From positions 2,914,001 to 2,978,000 of the forward strand of contig NZ_CP109496.1 in assembly GCF_036231355.1 (NCBI RefSeq): DNA of 64,000 nt. The letters are read 5' to 3'. Below the pieces are notes generated by a model, which was not told where the DNA came from, did no database searches, and saw nothing but the letters and a program-made list of their open reading frames with translations. Positions within the stretch are counted from its first letter, which is position 1; every line of letters starts with the position of its first letter. Position numbers and translations under genes: made by a program. Shown piece after piece: positions 27,547 to 36,128 of the stretch. The stretch is from Streptomyces sp. NBC_01431. Lineage in GTDB: Bacteria > Actinomycetota > Actinomycetes > Streptomycetales > Streptomycetaceae.

Positions 27547-28535
27547 CTTGCCTTCTCCTTAAGGGACTTGTCCTGCCCGCGGGTGCCCACGCGCAGCCTT
27601 GACGCCGCCCTCGGGTCCAGCGCCGTGCGCACGCCCTCACCGATCACGGTCAGCGAGAGGACGGTGATGAACAGCAGCCCGGCCGGAAGCAGCAGATAGG
27701 TCGGCGCCGCCTGGTACCAGGTGTTGGCGTCGGTGAGCATCTGCCCCCAGGACGGGGTCGGCGGTTTGATGCCGACGCCGAGGAAGGACAGCGCCGCCTC
27801 GGCCACCACGTTGGAGGGGACGAGCAGGACCGCGTACGTGATGACGGGTGCGGCGAGCGCGGGCAGCAGTTCGCGGCGGGCGATCGCCCAGGCGCCCCAG
27901 CCGCTGAGCCGCGCCGCCGAGACGTGGTCGAGGGTCTTGAGCGCGAGGGCGCCCGCCCGCACGATCTTCGAGGTGCCGAACCAGCCGAGCCCCGCGATGA
28001 TCAGGGTGATCAACACCGGCCGGGGCACGGAGGCGGGGGCCACCGCGAGCAGGCCGAGGGTGATGACGAGCATGGGCAGGGCGGCCGCCACGTCGGTGAC
28101 GCGGCTGACGATCTGGTCGGCCCAGCGGCCGCCGAGCGCGGCGAACAGCCCGAGGCCGACGCCGAGCGCGACCTGGAGGAGCGTGGCGGCGAACGCGACC
28201 CCGAGCGAGACCCGGGCGCCGTACACGATCCGGGCGAACAGGTCGCGGCCGGTCTGCGGTTCGACGCCGAGCCAGTGCTCGCCGCTAATCCCGCCGAACG
28301 AGCCGATCGGGACGCCGCCGCTGGCGGAGTCGACGAGCGTGGGGTGGAAGGCGTTGGGGTCCTGGCCCTCAAGGGCGGTGAGCAGGGGCGCGGCGAGCGC
28401 GACCAGGACGAGCAGGGCGAAGACGGCCGCCGCGGCGGTGACCGCGCGCTGGGCGCGCAGCCGGCGCCAGAAGAGACGACCGCCCGGGGCGGGCGCGGCG
28501 GCGCCCGCCCCGACGGTCAACAGGGCTTCGGACAT
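27543..28535 (-). CDS. ABC transporter permease, DppC type
   Basis: Second permease, 330 residues, with an N-terminal cytoplasmic stretch and six hydrophobic segments. The DppC hallmarks HWLGVEPQTGRDLFARIVYG and AALSFLGVGIKPPTPSWG are clear. The ATG at 28535 lies two bases after the SBP stop, and the stop overlaps the next gene's TTG, so the four genes are one tight operon. Confidence 0.92.
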   Translation of the reverse strand: MSEALLTVGAGAAAPAPGGRLFWRRLRAQRAVTAAAAVFALLVLVALAAPLLTALEGQDPNAFHPTLVDSASGGVPIGSFGGISGEHWLGVEPQTGRDLFARIVYGARVSLGVAFAATLLQVALGVGLGLFAALGGRWADQIVSRVTDVAAALPMLVITLGLLAVAPASVPRPVLITLIIAGLGWFGTSKIVRAGALALKTLDHVSAARLSGWGAWAIARRELLPALAAPVITYAVLLVPSNVVAEAALSFLGVGIKPPTPSWGQMLTDANTWYQAAPTYLLLPAGLLFITVLSLTVIGEGVRTALDPRAASRLRVGTRGQDKSLKEKAS

Positions 28536-28537
28536 GG

Positions 28538-30262
28538 CTACTTGACCGCTACCTGCGAGACGTCGAGCACGCCGGTCCAGTCGCTGATGACGACGTTCTT
28601 GACGTCCTTGCCGACGAGCCGCTTGTAGACCGGGTGGAACAGCGGCACGACCACGGCCTGCTCGCCGATCTTCTTGTCGAGCGCGCCCCAGCGCGGGGCG
28701 GCCGCCGTCAGGTCGGTCAGCTTGTTGATCTCGTCGATCTCGCTGTTGACGGAGGCGTCATTCAGGAAGCCGGTGTTGAAGTTGGCGCCGTCCTGGACGA
28801 TCTGGCGGCCGTCGAAGACCGGCGCGAGGAACGGGCCGCCGGAGGGCCAGTCGGCGCCCCAGCCGCGCAGGAAGAAGCCGGGCTCCTTCTTCGCGCTGGC
28901 GACGGTGTCGTTGTAGTCGTTGCCTTCGAGCCCCTGGAGCTTGACGGTGATGCCCGCCTTCTTCAGCGCGTCCTGGAGGGCGGTGGCGACCTCGGGCCCC
29001 TTGGGGCCGCCCTTGGCGTTGGAGTGGGTGAGCGTGACGGTCAGACCGTCGGCGTAGCCCGCCTCCTTGAGGAGCTCCCTGGCCTTGTCGGCGTTGCCGG
29101 ACGCGCCCGCCGGGAAGGGGTCGTACGGGGTGTACCCGAAGGCCTTCTGGTTGGGCAGGAACGTGGTCGCGGGCTCGGCGAGCGAGGAGCCGCCGACCGC
29201 GTTGACGACCGAGGTGCGGTCGACGGCGTACGCGATGGCCTGGCGGACCTTGGGGTTGTCGAACGGCTTCACGTTCGGGTTGAACGCGATGTAGTTGGTG
29301 TAGCCGAAGTGCCCGGTGCCGACCCGAGCGGCGAGCTGCTTGTCGCCGGTGACCTTGGCGAGTTCGGCCGGGCCCAGGTTGGTGTCGGTGGTGACGGCGG
29401 CCGCGTCCGGGCCCTGGGACGCGGAGAGCCGCTGGTTGATGACGGCCTGGTCGAGCCCGGAGCGAACATCGATGTGGTCGGGGTAGGCCTTGCGCTCGGT
29501 GTCGCTCGCCGCGGACCAGTTGGGGTTGCGCTCCAGGACCAGGTGTTCGCCGTCGTTCTCGTTCTTGACGACCTTGTACGGGCCCGAGGAGACGGGGTGC
29601 TCCTCGTACTTGGTGCCGTCGTCCTTGGCCTTGGGGACGGGCGCGAACTGCGTCTGGGTGGCGAGGAAGGGGAACTCGCCCTCGGGCTTGTTCAGGTGGA
29701 ACACGATGGTCTTCGCATCGGGCGTCCCGATCGAGTCGAGCCCCTTGCCGCCGTCCTTGTACGGGCCTTCGTACTTCGCCCCGCCGACCAGCCAGTCCCT
29801 CAAGTACGGTGCGCCGCCGGAGAGTTCGGCCGCGAAGGAGCGCTCGATGCCGTACTTGATGTCGGCGGTGGTGATCGGGCTGCCGTCCTCGTACTTCAGC
29901 CCGTCCTTGAGCGTGTACGTCCACACGGTGGCGTCCGCGTTGGGCTTCCCGGTGTCGGTGGCGAGGTCGGGGACGACCTTGGTGCCCTCGGCGCCGTTCT
30001 CACGGTTGCGGGTGGTCAGGGTGCGGAAGACGAGCGAGGGGACGTTTCCGCCGCCGGAGGTGTAGAGCCGTGCGGGATCGAAGTCGGTCTGCGCCTCGTT
30101 GTTGAGGACGCTGAGCGTGCCGCCCTTGCGCGGCGTGCCGGACGCGCCGGCGCTCTTGGCGTCGCCGCCCTCGGGGCCGCAGGCGACGGCGCCCACGGCG
30201 AGAACCACGGCTATCGCTGCCGCTCTTGCGGCGTACCCCGACGAAATGGACGTGTGACGCAT
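28538..30262 (-). CDS. Peptide/solute-binding lipoprotein of the ABC transporter (SBP family 5)
   Basis: Extracytoplasmic binding protein of 574 residues. The signal peptide ends AVGAVACG, with the Cys as the lipid-modified residue. The family-5 core is seen in YTLKDGLKYEDGSPITTADI and FGYTNYIAFNPNVKPFDNPK-like segments. It delivers oligopeptides or related solutes to the permeases encoded 3'. The chosen ATG at 30262 starts MRHTSISSGYAARAA; a GAGAGG is about ten bases upstream. It is preceded by a 178-bp leader following a small Cys-Arg-ending peptide gene, which suggests regulation by cysteine or sulfur supply. Confidence 0.9.
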   Translation of the reverse strand: MRHTSISSGYAARAAAIAVVLAVGAVACGPEGGDAKSAGASGTPRKGGTLSVLNNEAQTDFDPARLYTSGGGNVPSLVFRTLTTRNRENGAEGTKVVPDLATDTGKPNADATVWTYTLKDGLKYEDGSPITTADIKYGIERSFAAELSGGAPYLRDWLVGGAKYEGPYKDGGKGLDSIGTPDAKTIVFHLNKPEGEFPFLATQTQFAPVPKAKDDGTKYEEHPVSSGPYKVVKNENDGEHLVLERNPNWSAASDTERKAYPDHIDVRSGLDQAVINQRLSASQGPDAAAVTTDTNLGPAELAKVTGDKQLAARVGTGHFGYTNYIAFNPNVKPFDNPKVRQAIAYAVDRTSVVNAVGGSSLAEPATTFLPNQKAFGYTPYDPFPAGASGNADKARELLKEAGYADGLTVTLTHSNAKGGPKGPEVATALQDALKKAGITVKLQGLEGNDYNDTVASAKKEPGFFLRGWGADWPSGGPFLAPVFDGRQIVQDGANFNTGFLNDASVNSEIDEINKLTDLTAAAPRWGALDKKIGEQAVVVPLFHPVYKRLVGKDVKNVVISDWTGVLDVSQVAVK

Positions 30263-30373
30263 CGGAAGGAAACCTCTCGGTGACTGCTCGGGCAGGGCGG
30301 GAAGCGCGGGCACCCGCGCCACGCACACAGCACCAAAAGGAAAGAGGGGGATGGCTGCGCCCGCGTGCGGAAA

Positions 30374-30389
30374 CCGTGTGGAGACACGG
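30374..30389 (-). terminator. Small hairpin in the leader between the leader peptide and the SBP gene
   Basis: CCGTGT / ACACGG with a four-base loop, followed on the minus strand by TTT, lies between the leader peptide stop (30441) and the SBP start. A second 6-bp stem (30304-30309 with 30314-30319) follows. Either could act as an attenuator; neither has a long U-tract. Confidence 0.25.
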
Positions 30390-30440
30390 AAATGCCCGGC
30401 GCAGAGGGAAAAGGGAAGGTCGAACGCGCTCGGACAGGCG

Positions 30441-30536
30441 TCAGCGACAGAGGATGTCGGCCACGCTGTGTCCGGTCACGCCGATGAGCGCCAGCTCGAT
30501 GGCGGCGCGTTCGGAGGCGGCGTGGCGGTGCGACAT
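30441..30536 (-). CDS. 31-residue leader peptide ending in LCR (Ms4533A-like Cys leader)
   Basis: The ATG at 30536 opens a 31-codon frame: MSHRHAASERAAIELALIGV, then TGHSVADILCR and a TGA stop. The C-terminal VADILCR and size match what I recall of the short Cys-containing leader peptides found before sulfur-related and ABC-transporter genes in actinobacteria. In mycobacteria, poly-Cys leader peptides act as cysteine-responsive attenuators. Here there is one Cys, two codons before the stop. It lies 178 bp upstream of the binding-protein gene on the same strand. Remaining parts of 30263-30624 show no other gene. Confidence 0.65.
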   Translation of the reverse strand: MSHRHAASERAAIELALIGVTGHSVADILCR

Positions 30537-30624
30537 GCCGAGAAATATGACCGAACCGCTGAACACTGTCAATCGGGAATGAGACGGCCGTCCCACATCG
30601 TGAACAGGCCGGTCTCCCGTCGGC

Positions 30625-31881
30625 TCAACCCTGGGGATACACCCACGCGTTGGGCAGGCACTTGATCCCGTCGATGTCCAGGGACTTGGTCTGCTGCTGC
30701 ATCACGGGGGCGAGCGTGCCGGGCGTGCGGCAGCTCACATGGTTGTGTCCGAGCCGGTGGCCCACCTCGTGGTTGATGAGCATCTGGCGGTAGGCGTGCA
30801 TCGCCTGGGCGCCGAAGGTGACCGAGCCCTGCGCCCAGCGGTAGGCGTTGATCATCACGCGGTCGGTGGCGGCCGAGTCGCAGGAGACGTTGTCCTCGTT
30901 GGTGTCGAGCCCGGACTTGGCGCACCATGTGCCGGTGGTCCCGGGGCTCGCCAGTGTGATCACGAAGTCGGGCTTGCCGGACGAGATCCGCTCGAAGGTC
31001 ATCGCGCCGGAATGCGCCCAGCTCCGGTCGTCGTTGAGGGTCTTCTGCACGGCCTCGGCGAACAGACCGCCGTCCAGGCCGAGCCCCTGCTCGATGTCCA
31101 CCCGGTAGCGGTACTTGCGCCCCTTGCCGGGCGCCGCCTCGAACCCGGGCACGGCCTCGAAGTTGCCCGAGGCGGTGAGCTTGGCGTCGAGCGGGAACTG
31201 CTGGGCCATCTTCTGCTCGTACGTGGCGGCCGCCGGCTCGACCGACGGGGTGGCCCGCCCGTTGCCCCGGGAGGCCGCGTCGCCCTGCGCGTCACGGTCG
31301 CTGCCGACCGCGGACTTGCCCGCGACATCGTGGTCCTGACCGCCGGACGCGACCTGCCCGGCGACGACGACCGCGAGCACGGTGGTGACCGCCGCGGCCG
31401 CTATCCCGGTGAACGTCCGTCCCTTGGAGCCCTTGCCGCCCTTGGTGGCGGGTTCGGCCGCCGCCGGGTCTTCCTCTGCGGGGGTGCGGGGCGCCGTCTC
31501 GGTGACCGCGCGCCGCGCCCCGGTGTCCGTGACCTTCGGGTCGTCGAAGGCCTCGGTGTACTCGCGGCGCGGCCCCGGTATGCGGGGCACCGCGACGCGC
31601 GGACTCTGCCGCACCGGGCCGGGCCCGTGGGCCGGGGCCTCGTGGTGCGCGGGGCCGCCCCAGCCACCCCCGCCCTCGTGGTGCTGGGGGTGCCCGCCGC
31701 GCACCTGCGGGGTGCCGAACGCGGGAGTGCCGCCCTGGTGCTGGGCGTTGGAGTCGTCGCCGGGGGCCTGCCGTCTGCGCCGGCCGCCGCCCTCGGGGCT
31801 CTGCTCGGACCGCGGTGCGGGGGGCGCCTCGGTCATGGGTGCTGGCCCGGTGGAGCCCTTGGGTCGGCTGTGTCGTCCCAC
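30625..31881 (-). CDS. DUF3152 protein, putative membrane-anchored zinc metalloprotease
   Basis: Protein of 418 residues. Residues 1-155 are disordered, rich in Gly, His, Pro and Arg. One membrane helix (TFTGIAAAAVTTVLAVVVAG) follows, then an extracellular DUF3152 domain. The domain contains INHEVGHRLGHNH, an HExxHxxGxxH metzincin-like zinc site, and four cysteines. GTG 31881 is used. It starts 8 bp after the stop of the hydrolase gene on the same strand. The mycobacterial counterpart (Rv3207c) sits beside moeZ and the TetR gene. Protease activity is inferred from the motif only. Confidence 0.82.
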   Translation of the reverse strand: MGRHSRPKGSTGPAPMTEAPPAPRSEQSPEGGGRRRRQAPGDDSNAQHQGGTPAFGTPQVRGGHPQHHEGGGGWGGPAHHEAPAHGPGPVRQSPRVAVPRIPGPRREYTEAFDDPKVTDTGARRAVTETAPRTPAEEDPAAAEPATKGGKGSKGRTFTGIAAAAVTTVLAVVVAGQVASGGQDHDVAGKSAVGSDRDAQGDAASRGNGRATPSVEPAAATYEQKMAQQFPLDAKLTASGNFEAVPGFEAAPGKGRKYRYRVDIEQGLGLDGGLFAEAVQKTLNDDRSWAHSGAMTFERISSGKPDFVITLASPGTTGTWCAKSGLDTNEDNVSCDSAATDRVMINAYRWAQGSVTFGAQAMHAYRQMLINHEVGHRLGHNHVSCRTPGTLAPVMQQQTKSLDIDGIKCLPNAWVYPQG

Positions 31882-31889
31882 GCCCCGGA

Positions 31890-32882
31890 TCAGCTCCTGT
31901 TTTCTCGGTCGTCGTCGCGGTGTCCGTCACCGCTCTCGTCGAGCAGCTCCCGCACGGCCTGGGCGACCGTCTCGGGGTACTCCATCATGGCCACGTGCCC
32001 GGCGTCGGGCAGGGTCAGCAGTCGCGCGTCCCGGAAGGCGGCCGCCGCCCGGCGGGCCATCCGGTACGAGACCAACTGGTCGCGGCCGCCGTACACGAGC
32101 AGCGTCGGCGCGAGCACCCGCTCCGCCTGCCGCCACAGACCGTGCTGGCCGCCCAGTGTGTAGGCGTCCACGATGCCACGGGCCGAGCGGGCCATCGCGT
32201 CCCAGAAGTACGGCAGTTCCAGGCGCCGCCGCATCTCCTCCACGGCGGCCTCGAAGCCCTCGGGGCTCACCCGTCCGGGGTCCCCGTAACAGAGCGCCAG
32301 CACGCCGCGGGTGCGGTCCTCGGGGCTCCAGCCCCGCGTCATCCGGGCGAACAGTGCGGCGACGCCGGGCACCGCGACCAGCGCGGTCGGCCAGGCGTTG
32401 CGCTGCACCCGGATCTCCGGCAGCGCGGGCGAGATGAGCGTCAGGGTGCGCACCAGATCGGGGCGGACGGCCGCTATCCGGGTCGAGACGGCGCCGCCGA
32501 GGGAGTTGGCGATGAGGTGGACCGGGCCCCGCTCGGCCGAGTCGAGCAGCCGGATCACGGCGCGGGCGTGCCCGGTGACCGAGTAGTTGCCGTCGTCCGG
32601 CGGCGGGGAGTCCCCGAAGCCGGGCAGATCCAGCGCCTCGCCGTCCAGCCGGTCGGCGAGCAGCTTCATCAGCGCCGACCAGTTCTGCGAGGACCCGCCG
32701 AGCCCGTGGACGTACAGCGCGGGTTCGAGGCCGGGCCGGGTGCCGGGGCGCGAGCGGACGCTCAGCGTCAGGCCGGGCAGGCTCACGGAACGCAGCTCCT
32801 CGCCCTCCGCGACCCTGACCGCGCCCACCCGTGGGGCCACTGAAGCGGTGGCGAGGGTTTCCGGCAGCTCGGTCGAGGACAT
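31890..32882 (-). CDS. Alpha/beta-fold hydrolase
   Basis: Cytoplasmic hydrolase of 330 residues. The oxyanion region is YVHGLGGSSQNW, the nucleophile elbow LIANSLGGA carries Ser, the acid is in LLVYGGRDQLV and the His in LPDAGHVAMMEYP, giving a full triad. The elbow lacks the first Gly of GxSxG (Ala instead). ATG 32882 gives MSSTELPETLATAS. It is followed at 8 bp by the DUF3152 gene, so the two are co-transcribed. Substrate unknown. Confidence 0.85.
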   Translation of the reverse strand: MSSTELPETLATASVAPRVGAVRVAEGEELRSVSLPGLTLSVRSRPGTRPGLEPALYVHGLGGSSQNWSALMKLLADRLDGEALDLPGFGDSPPPDDGNYSVTGHARAVIRLLDSAERGPVHLIANSLGGAVSTRIAAVRPDLVRTLTLISPALPEIRVQRNAWPTALVAVPGVAALFARMTRGWSPEDRTRGVLALCYGDPGRVSPEGFEAAVEEMRRRLELPYFWDAMARSARGIVDAYTLGGQHGLWRQAERVLAPTLLVYGGRDQLVSYRMARRAAAAFRDARLLTLPDAGHVAMMEYPETVAQAVRELLDESGDGHRDDDRENRS

Positions 32883-33017
32883 GCGGGCAATGTTACGAGA
32901 CGATCACACTGTGGTTCATGTGTTCGCCGTCACAGGCCGCATAGCGTCTTCCCCGGGGACCTCCTAGGCTCATAAGTAGCCCCTACCTCACTCCGAGTGG
33001 ACCAAAAAGGGAGCGTC

Positions 33018-33239
33018 ATGCCCGTCGACCCGAGCGATCCGGAAACCTTCCAGGAAGAAGAGGACGACGCCGCGGAACTGTCCGAGGAGAGCAACGAGGC
33101 GGACGCCGCCGAACAGCACACCGCCGTACGGCAGGACCACGACGACCCGCTGACCCGCCTCGACCCGGCCGTCGCCAACGAGGCCGATGCGGTCGATCAG
33201 GCGCGCGTGGTGGCACTGGACGAGGACGACTACCGCTGA
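33018..33239 (+). CDS. Small acidic protein of unknown function
   Basis: Seventy-three residues, strongly acidic (start MPVDPSDPETFQEEEDDAAE, end VALDEDDYR). No hydrophobic segment. AGGGAG lies five to six bases before ATG 33018. I recall similar short acidic proteins in streptomycetes before the TetR gene but know no function. It is probably disordered. Confidence 0.7.
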   Translation: MPVDPSDPETFQEEEDDAAELSEESNEADAAEQHTAVRQDHDDPLTRLDPAVANEADAVDQARVVALDEDDYR

Positions 33240-33253
33240 TTTGTACGGTTTCT

Positions 33254-33267
33254 CTGGATATATCCAG
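33254..33267. promoter_or_regulatory. Perfect 14-bp palindrome upstream of the TetR gene
   Basis: CTGGATATATCCAG is a perfect palindrome, unusually A/T-rich for this DNA. It is 117 bp before the TetR start and 15 bp after the previous stop. A -10-like TACGAT follows at 33333-33338. It is a candidate operator for autoregulation. Confidence 0.4.
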
Positions 33268-33383
33268 CTGCCCTGCGCGTCCGGTCCGTGAAATTCTGCG
33301 TTCGCACCGCGCACAGCCGGGTTACCCAAAAGTACGATGGCGGCGCGCGTACATCGCGCACCGAAACAACTTTGGGAGGCGGC

Positions 33384-34025
33384 GTGACAGCCATCGAGCA
33401 GACCGAGGCGGCGCGCCCGCGAGGCACGCGCCTGCCGCGCCGGGCCCGCCGCAATCAGCTCCTGGGCGCGGCCCAGGAGGTCTTCGTCGCACAGGGTTAC
33501 CACGCGGCCGCGATGGACGACATCGCGGAACGGGCAGGCGTCTCCAAGCCGGTGCTCTACCAGCACTTCCCCGGCAAACTGGAGCTGTACCTGGCCCTCC
33601 TGGACCAGCACTGCGAGTCACTGCTGCACGCGGTCCGCACCGCGCTCGCGTCCACCTCCGACAACAAGCTCCGCGTCGCCGCGACGATGGACGCCTACTT
33701 CGCGTACGTCGAGGACGAGGGCGGCGCGTTCCGCCTGGTATTCGAGTCGGACCTGACCAACGAGCCCGCCGTGCGCGAGCGGGTGGACCGGGTCAGCCTC
33801 CAGTGCGCGGAAGCGATCTCGGACGTCATCGCCGAGGACACCGGCCTGTCCAAGGACGAGTCGATGCTGCTCGCCGTGGGGCTCGGCGGGGTCTCCCAGG
33901 TGGTGGCCCGCTACTGGCTCTCCAGCGAGTCGACCATCCCGCGCGACAAGGCGGTCCAGCTGCTCACCTCGCTGGCCTGGCGCGGCATCGCGGGCTTCCC
34001 GCTGCACGGCAGCGAGGGCCACTGA
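33384..34025 (+). CDS. TetR/AcrR-family transcriptional regulator
   Basis: One-component regulator of 213 residues. The N-terminal helix-turn-helix spans about residues 20-66, with MDDIAERAGVSKPVLYQHFP typical of the family. The C-terminal ligand domain is helical. GTG 33384 is preceded by GGGAGG at five bases. Orthologous position to mycobacterial Rv3208, upstream of DUF3107. The ligand and regulon are unknown; the palindrome at 33254 is a candidate site. Confidence 0.9.
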   Translation: MTAIEQTEAARPRGTRLPRRARRNQLLGAAQEVFVAQGYHAAAMDDIAERAGVSKPVLYQHFPGKLELYLALLDQHCESLLHAVRTALASTSDNKLRVAATMDAYFAYVEDEGGAFRLVFESDLTNEPAVRERVDRVSLQCAEAISDVIAEDTGLSKDESMLLAVGLGGVSQVVARYWLSSESTIPRDKAVQLLTSLAWRGIAGFPLHGSEGH

Positions 34026-34085
34026 GAGCTCGCGGGGAGGGGCCGGGGCGGCCCATTCCTGAATTCTGTTCGCTCCTGGCGTTCA

Positions 34086-34107
34086 GCGACCGGCCATGTC
34101 CGGTCGC
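34086..34107 (+). terminator. Hairpin after the TetR gene
   Basis: An 8-bp stem GCGACCGG / CCGGTCGC with a six-base loop, 60 bp past the TetR stop and 70 bp before the DUF3107 start. It lacks a T-tract, so it may be a weak terminator or a processing hairpin. Confidence 0.45.
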
Positions 34108-34178
34108 CTCTCCGGGCTAATGTGTGCAGCGTACGGCGCGGCTGACCGCGCACCGCACGAGGTCGGAGGGACATAGCC

Positions 34179-34406
34179 GTGGAGGTCAAGATCGGTGTGC
34201 AGCACGCACCCCGGGAGATCGTTCTGGAGAGCGGGCAGTCCGCCGAAGAGGTCGAGAGCGCGGTAGCCGACGCCCTCGCCGGCAAGGCGCAGCTGCTCAG
34301 CCTCACGGACGACAAGGGCCGCAAGGTCCTGGTACCGGCCGACAAGATCGCGTACGTCGAACTCGGCGAACCGTCGGTCCGCCGCGTGGGCTTCGGCGCG
34401 CTGTAG
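34179..34406 (+). CDS. DUF3107 protein
   Basis: Seventy-five-residue conserved actinobacterial protein (start VEVKIGVQHAPREIVLES). The central LLSLTDDKGRKVLVPADKIA strand pair and the final GFGAL are characteristic of DUF3107, whose mycobacterial member is TB9.4 (Rv3208A) beside the TetR gene. GTG 34179 has GGAGG nine bases upstream. Function unknown. Confidence 0.85.
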   Translation: MEVKIGVQHAPREIVLESGQSAEEVESAVADALAGKAQLLSLTDDKGRKVLVPADKIAYVELGEPSVRRVGFGAL

Positions 34407-34423
34407 TACACCGGACGCACAGT

Positions 34424-34455
34424 AGGGGTGCCACCAGTGATCACTGGTGGCACCC
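34424..34455 (+). terminator. 32-bp perfect palindrome, terminator of the DUF3107 gene
   Basis: A perfectly self-complementary sequence (16-bp arms, GGGGTGCCACCAGTGA then its complement) is followed by TTCT, 18 bases after the stop. With no loop bases it would fold as a hairpin with a small end loop. The rest of 34456-34702 holds no gene that I can see. Confidence 0.75.
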
Positions 34456-34702
34456 CTTCTGCGTATCCGTGGGCCCGCTCGGCGCCGCGCGTCCCCTCGC
34501 CCGCTGACGCCGGGTCACGGTGACACCCTCCGGGGGGATTTCACCAGGTGTGATCATGCGCACACAAAAAGGAAGGGCGGAGCGGGTCTCGGGCTCGTTG
34601 GCGTTGCTTCCTCCCGGTGAGGGGAGGGTTGCGTTCCGCGAGCGTCGGGTAGGACGGGGGTGACCGGTCAACGGCCTGGCCACCCCGTAGGAGGCGACGT
34701 AC

Positions 34703-34966
34703 ATGCTCCTGGAAGCCCTCGGCTCCGTACTGCTGGGACTCGCCCTCGCGTGGGCCGCCGCGGCCCGGCTCCCCCACCGGCTGCCCGAGCGCCGCATGGT
34801 GCTGTCCGCCGGCCCGCTCGCGGGGCTCTTCGGCGCCTTCCTGACCCACTCGGCCGTCGGCCCGGGGCACGGAGTGACGACGGTGCTCGGCGCCACGTTC
34901 GTCGCCTCGGTCCTGCTGTCGCTACTGCTGCGGCCGACCCGCCGCCTGCGCCGGTCCGCGGCGTAG
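34703..34966 (+). CDS. Small integral membrane protein
   Basis: Eighty-seven residues with three hydrophobic segments: residues 1-20 (MLLEALGSVLLGLALAWAAA), about 38-50 and about 60-78 (TTVLGATFVASVLLSLLL). It ends in a basic tail, RPTRRLRRSAA. AGGAGG lies eight bases before ATG 34703. Family not recognised. It converges on the ferritin-like gene with a 19-bp gap. Confidence 0.7.
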   Translation: MLLEALGSVLLGLALAWAAAARLPHRLPERRMVLSAGPLAGLFGAFLTHSAVGPGHGVTTVLGATFVASVLLSLLLRPTRRLRRSAA

Positions 34967-34985
34967 GCGGCGCTGTTGGCCGCGG

Positions 34986-35747
34986 CTAAGCGGCCAGGCC
35001 CAGGGCCGCCATCCGCCGGGTGTGGGCCTTGGTGATCCGGGTGAACATCTCGCCGACCGCCGCCAGGTCGAAGCCGACGGCCACCCCGTCGACCCCGCCG
35101 ACCAGCATGGTCGAGAGCGCGTCGCGCTCGGCGACCACCCGCTGGGCCTGCGACAGGGCCTCGCCCATCAGACGTCGCGCCCACAGCGCGAGCCGGCCGC
35201 CGACGCGCGGGTCCGCCTCGATCGCCGCCCGCACCTTCTCCACGGCGAAGTTGCCGTGCCCGGTGTCGTCGAGGACCGACAGGACCAGCGACCGGGTGTC
35301 GGAGTCGAGGTGGCTGGCGACCTCGCGGTAGAAGTCACTCGCGATCGAGTCGCCGACGTACGCCTTGACCAGGCCCTCCAGCCAGTCCGACGGGGCGGTC
35401 TGGTGGTGGAAGTCGTCCAGGGCCTTCGCGAACGGCTCCATCGCGGCCGTCGGCTCGGCGTCGATCTGTGCGAGCCGGTCCCGCAGCCGCTCGAAGTGGT
35501 GGAATTCCGCGGAAGCCATCTTCGCCAGCTCCGCCTTGTCCTCCAGGGACGGCGCCAGCTTCGCGTCGTCGGCGAGCCGCTCGAAGGCCGCGAGCTCGCC
35601 GTAGGCGAGAGCGCCGAGGAGGTCCACGACCGCGGCGCGGTACTGGGGTACCGCCGACGCCACCGCCCAGTCCTGGGCGGCGATCCCGGTGCGCTCGGGC
35701 TCCGGGGCGGATTCTTCGGCTGCAGTGGCGTTGTCAGACGTCTCCAT
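34986..35747 (-). CDS. Ferritin-like fold protein (MiaE-like)
   Basis: All-helical protein of 253 residues with the carboxylate/His pairs of a di-iron ferritin-like fold: GALAYGELAAFERL, MASAEFHHFERL, KAYVGDSIASDFY and VLDDTGHG. It belongs to the MiaE-like group found next to rhlE in actinobacteria (Rv3210c in M. tuberculosis). It may bind iron and act as a hydroxylase or redox protein; the substrate is unknown. ATG 35747 (METSDNATAAEE) is used although its ribosome binding site is weak. It diverges from the RhlE helicase gene. Confidence 0.82.
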   Translation of the reverse strand: METSDNATAAEESAPEPERTGIAAQDWAVASAVPQYRAAVVDLLGALAYGELAAFERLADDAKLAPSLEDKAELAKMASAEFHHFERLRDRLAQIDAEPTAAMEPFAKALDDFHHQTAPSDWLEGLVKAYVGDSIASDFYREVASHLDSDTRSLVLSVLDDTGHGNFAVEKVRAAIEADPRVGGRLALWARRLMGEALSQAQRVVAERDALSTMLVGGVDGVAVGFDLAAVGEMFTRITKAHTRRMAALGLAA

Positions 35748-36128
35748 AAACCGCACAATAGCCCGCCCGGCGCAGGCTGTAAGGGGTGCCTCGGTCACAC
35801 CCGTCGCCCCCGTCCCGCGAATTCTCCCAACACACATGCGCGAATCCGGGGTACAGTGGTAATGCGCCCGCTGAGTATTTCGACGGGCTGCATGAATGAG
35901 GATGCCCGGTCGGTTGCCCCGGTCGGCTCCGACCTGACAGCCCTCCGCAGGGCACGTATCAGTACGTGTCACCGACGAGGGATCCCTCAGCGGCACGAGC
36001 GCTTGAGCGACGGCAGTGGTCCCACGCCCCCCGGCAACACGATCGAGTCTGATCCCGCCGGACGACATGGGCACGGTACGACCCGCCGCGTTCGCCTCCG
36101 TACCGCGTCTCACAGAAGAGGCAGCACC
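35748..36128 (+). promoter_or_regulatory. Divergent promoter region and long leader of the rhlE helicase gene
   Basis: About 380 bp separate the ferritin-like start from the helicase core. A -10-like TACAGT lies near 35853-35858. The helicase frame stays open back to an ATG at 35862, but third positions between 35862 and 36128 are less G/C-biased than in the gene, and no homologous N-terminus is evident. I read it as an untranslated leader of about 270 nt. Confidence 0.45.

Noticed and set aside
35862..36128. N-terminal extension of the RhlE helicase from ATG 35862
   Set aside because: Codon bias is weak and no helicase sequence is present; kept only as an alternative start.
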